DNA of 64,000 nucleotides, from positions 744,001 through 808,000 of the forward strand of contig NZ_LMOP01000001.1 of assembly GCF_001423585.1 (NCBI RefSeq), read 5' to 3'. Below, piece by piece: positions 61,494 to 64,000 of the stretch (position 1 is its first letter; every line of letters begins with the position of its first letter). The notes under the pieces were generated by a model. That model worked only from the letters and a program-made list of their open reading frames with translations, had not been told where the DNA came from and did not search any database. Position numbers and translations under genes: made by a program. Origin of the DNA: Xanthomonas sp. Leaf148. GTDB taxonomy: Bacteria; Pseudomonadota; Gammaproteobacteria; Xanthomonadales; Xanthomonadaceae.

Positions 61494-64000
61494 TTAGGGC
61501 TGCACCACCGTGATCGTCGCCGGGGTGGTGCGGCCTACGCCACGCAGCTCGGGCCGATACATGTCTTCCACCAGCGACGGCGGAACGGTGTAGGTGCCCG
61601 GCGTTACCGCGCGCACCAGGTAATACACCTGCGCCTTGCTGCCCGACGACAGCGCCAGCGCGGCCACATAACGGTCGTCGCGGAACTCTTCGTGCTTGAC
61701 GTCGGCGGCGCTGGAGCGCTCGCTGACGCCGATACCGTCCACCACCACGTCGGCCCATTGCTTGGCATCGCCGAGATTGAAATTCTCGATTTCCAGGCCG
61801 GCCGGCAACAGATCGGTGAGCAACGCATCGGGCATCGATTCGTTGGCGGTGATGGTGACGCGCACGATCAGTGCCTCGCCCTCCTTCAGTGCACGCGGCG
61901 TCCACGGCTTGCCGTCGGTGGTGTACCAGCTGCGCTCCACGCTGAGGTGGCGCGTGTCTGCTTCCGGTGCAGTGCGCGGGATGCCGGCCACTTCCAGACT
62001 GGCATACATCGGCGCTTCGCCCTGCGGTGCGAACTGCACGCCGCGGGCCAGCGCCGCACTGTCGAAGCTGCGTCCGAACACGCGAGCCGGTGCGATCTGC
62101 TGCACCTCATCGCCGACGGTCAAACTGCCCGAGACCTGCTTGCCCTGCCCCACCATCAACGCCTTGCCCAGCCGCGCCAGCGCAATCTGCTCCTGCGTGC
62201 TCAGCCACAACACACCGCCAGCGCGGCGTGCATCCAGTGCCTGCCCCAGGGCCACCACGCGGGTGTCGTACTCGGGCTTGGACAAACCACGTTCGTGCAG
62301 CAACGCCATCATCAAGGCATCGTCGCGCACCACACTGCCGTAATCGCTCAGATAGCGCGGACGCTCGGCGCTGTCCTTGGCAAACCCGGCCTTGATCGCC
62401 GCGTCACCGCGCTTGGTGTCGCCCTGCAGCGACAACGCCGCGCCCAGATGCACCAGCGATAGGCCAGTCAACGCCTTGTCGCGCTGGTTGTCGTACAGCG
62501 CGCGCAGCGTGCCCAGCGGGGCGCGGTTGACGCGTGCCAACACGTAACCCGACCACGCCTGGTTGGCGAACTTCAGGTTGTCGCGACGGTCCTGCCCATA
62601 GAACTCGTTGCCGCCGGAGAGCAGATCTTCGCTCAGGCGATTGAGTGCCTTCTGCAGCACGTTATCGGGCACCGCAAAACCGGCGTCCTTGGCGTCGAGC
62701 AGGAACTCGGCGATGTAGGGGGTAAGGCCCGGATTGACGTAGCCGTCGTCGCCCCACATCGAAAAATGCCCGCTGGCGATCTGCATCGATGCCAGGCGGC
62801 CGAAGGCGCCTTCCATGCGCTCGCGGCGCGTGGCCGCATCCAGCCCCTTGGTGCCCAGCGCCTTGGCGGTGGCCTCGTCGAGCAACAGCGCTGCGTAGCC
62901 CTTGCTGGTGGTCTGCTCGGCGCAGCCATACGGGTAATCCAGCGCGCCCTGCATGGCGCTGGCGAACGGAATCGGCGGCAGCGGGCTGACCACCATGCGC
63001 GCAGTCACCGAGCCGGCCATCAGGCCGTCGGCAAAGCTGCTGTCCAGGGTGATCGGCGCCAGCGGGTCGAGCACGCGCGTCTGCGTGCGCAACACCTGCG
63101 GCCACCCGGCACGCACCGGCAGCTCGTAGTTGCGGTCGGCCTTGAAGCCATTGCCGTCCACGCGCACGCGCACCTTGGCCACGCTATAGCCTTCGGTGGC
63201 GGTGAGCGGGAAGCTCAAGGTCTGCTTGGCATCCACGCCCAGCTTGATGCTGCGCGACGCCTCGGCAATGGACAGCGGGCCGATACCGTCCACGCGCACG
63301 TTGAACTCACCCGGCTTGCCGGTGAAGTTCTGCACGTCCAGCGTCACCGTGCTGCGATCGCCCGGTGCCATTACGCGCGGCATGCTGGCTTCGGCCAGGA
63401 TGGGCGCACGCACCACCGTTTCCATATCGCGATTGCCGTAACGCGTATCCGAATACACCAGCGCCGACACCCGCAAGGTGCCATTGAAATCCGGCACCGG
63501 CAGTTGCACGCGTGCATTGCCCTTGGCATCGAGCGTCACCGACCCGGAGAACAGGTCCACGGTCTGCACGCGGGCGGTCGGGCGTTTGGCCTGCGGCAGC
63601 GCTTCCAACGCCATGTCGCCGCCGAACTTGAGCTTGCCGCTGGCGCCTTCGAAACTTTCGATCACGCGGCCATAAATGTCATAGGCATCGGTGCCCAGGC
63701 GACGTTGCGCGAAGAACTGCGCGTTGGCATCGGGCACCGGGAAGCGGGTGATGTTGAGGATGCCCACGTCCACCGCCGAGATGGTGACGTGCGCCGCCTT
63801 GCCCGCCAGTTCCGGCACGCTCACCGTCACCGGCAACGATTGTTCGGGACGCATCTGCTTGGGCGCGGACAATCCCACCGCCACGCGCCGCGCCTTGCGA
63901 TCCATCGGCACATGCGCCACGCCCACCGCACGCGCGGGGGTGATCTTGCTCGGTGCGGTACCGCCACGGAACACCAGCGCGGTGACGTAGACGTCATGGC
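61494..64000 (-). CDS. Bacterial alpha-2-macroglobulin family protein (partial, 5' end off right edge)
   Basis: C-terminal about 835 residues; the frame continues past base 64000. Thioester motif CAEQ at 62913-62924 in YPYGCAEQTTSKGYAALLLD, preceded by the MG and ANA-type beta domains (TLDVQNFTGKPGEFNVRVDG) and followed by the alpha/alpha thioester domain (GHFSMWGDDGYVNPGLTPYI) and the C-terminal receptor-like domain (LTDLLPAGLEIENFNLGDAK). Bacterial A2Ms (E. coli YfhM/ECAM) are periplasmic protease traps. Their usual partner pbpC is at 45875 here rather than adjacent. Confidence 0.93.
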   Translation of the reverse strand, partial: HDVYVTALVFRGGTAPSKITPARAVGVAHVPMDRKARRVAVGLSAPKQMRPEQSLPVTVSVPELAGKAAHVTISAVDVGILNITRFPVPDANAQFFAQRRLGTDAYDIYGRVIESFEGASGKLKFGGDMALEALPQAKRPTARVQTVDLFSGSVTLDAKGNARVQLPVPDFNGTLRVSALVYSDTRYGNRDMETVVRAPILAEASMPRVMAPGDRSTVTLDVQNFTGKPGEFNVRVDGIGPLSIAEASRSIKLGVDAKQTLSFPLTATEGYSVAKVRVRVDGNGFKADRNYELPVRAGWPQVLRTQTRVLDPLAPITLDSSFADGLMAGSVTARMVVSPLPPIPFASAMQGALDYPYGCAEQTTSKGYAALLLDEATAKALGTKGLDAATRRERMEGAFGRLASMQIASGHFSMWGDDGYVNPGLTPYIAEFLLDAKDAGFAVPDNVLQKALNRLSEDLLSGGNEFYGQDRRDNLKFANQAWSGYVLARVNRAPLGTLRALYDNQRDKALTGLSLVHLGAALSLQGDTKRGDAAIKAGFAKDSAERPRYLSDYGSVVRDDALMMALLHERGLSKPEYDTRVVALGQALDARRAGGVLWLSTQEQIALARLGKALMVGQGKQVSGSLTVGDEVQQIAPARVFGRSFDSAALARGVQFAPQGEAPMYASLEVAGIPRTAPEADTRHLSVERSWYTTDGKPWTPRALKEGEALIVRVTITANESMPDALLTDLLPAGLEIENFNLGDAKQWADVVVDGIGVSERSSAADVKHEEFRDDRYVAALALSSGSKAQVYYLVRAVTPGTYTVPPSLVEDMYRPELRGVGRTTPATITVVQP

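Overview
The window looks like a chromosomal segment of a Xanthomonas species (Gammaproteobacteria, Lysobacterales). The evidence is high GC, the FecI/FecR/TonB-receptor and GH92/GH30/GH3 repertoire, an XVIPCD-bearing type IV secretion effector, an XAC0095-family small protein, and xanthomonad-type REP elements with their RAYT transposases. Species cannot be fixed by eye. Almost all of the window is core or semi-core chromosome. No tRNA, rRNA, prophage or classical IS was seen.

Layout. 1-2.7 kb (minus): ECF sigma factor, FecR anti-sigma and the start of an STN-domain TonB receptor. 3.0-6.9 kb (plus): three-subunit molybdenum aldehyde/xanthine oxidoreductase. 7.2-9.0 kb: divergent TetR regulator and zinc alcohol dehydrogenase with an AT-rich palindromic intergenic site. 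9.2-10.2 kb: GH3 glucosidase remnant with its catalytic core deleted. 10.5-13.0 kb: short UvrA paralogue. 13.0-14.7 kb: HD hydrolase bracketed by dispersed repeats. 14.7-18.5 kb: EAL phosphodiesterase, UBP zinc finger plus CNB-thioredoxin-reductase pair, AlkB-like dioxygenase. 19.2-24.1 kb: GH92 mannosidase, frameshifted DUF429 gene, GH30 glycosidase. 24.5-27.0 kb: NAD(P)HX dehydratase, histidine phosphatase, TetR regulator.

The most distinctive stretch is 27.0-32.0 kb, a lower-GC islet. It carries an XAC0095-family gene, a PD-(D/E)XK nuclease fused to an SF1-type helicase (DUF2075/Schlafen-3-like, a plausible defence protein), and a two-gene operon of a lipoprotein (putative immunity) and an XVIPCD effector (putative antibacterial toxin of the Xanthomonas-type T4SS). 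Core genes flank it on both sides.

32.3-40.6 kb (minus): M1 aminopeptidase, then hflK-hflC-yjeT-purA in the order known from E. coli. A RAYT gene and REP elements are wedged between hflC and yjeT, and the purA 3' end is tandemly duplicated. 41.5-45.4 kb: PilH-like response regulator, CbpA and Hsp20 chaperones, peroxiredoxin and bacterioferritin. 45.9-55.6 kb (minus): an apparent unit of membrane-fusion protein, ABC ATPase, FtsX-like permease, sigma-54-dependent response regulator, histidine kinase and PbpC. It is preceded by a near-consensus sigma-54 promoter and a palindrome about 100 bp upstream. 56.4-60.4 kb: TonB receptor and glycerophosphodiesterase. 60.6-61.5 kb: a second RAYT with a tandem REP array. 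61.5-64.0 kb: C-terminal part of an alpha-2-macroglobulin-like protein running off the right edge.

Two themes recur. One is REP/RAYT activity, with two REP subtypes each next to its own RAYT. The other is small tandem duplications at gene 3' ends (purA, the GDPD gene, the bacterioferritin terminator).
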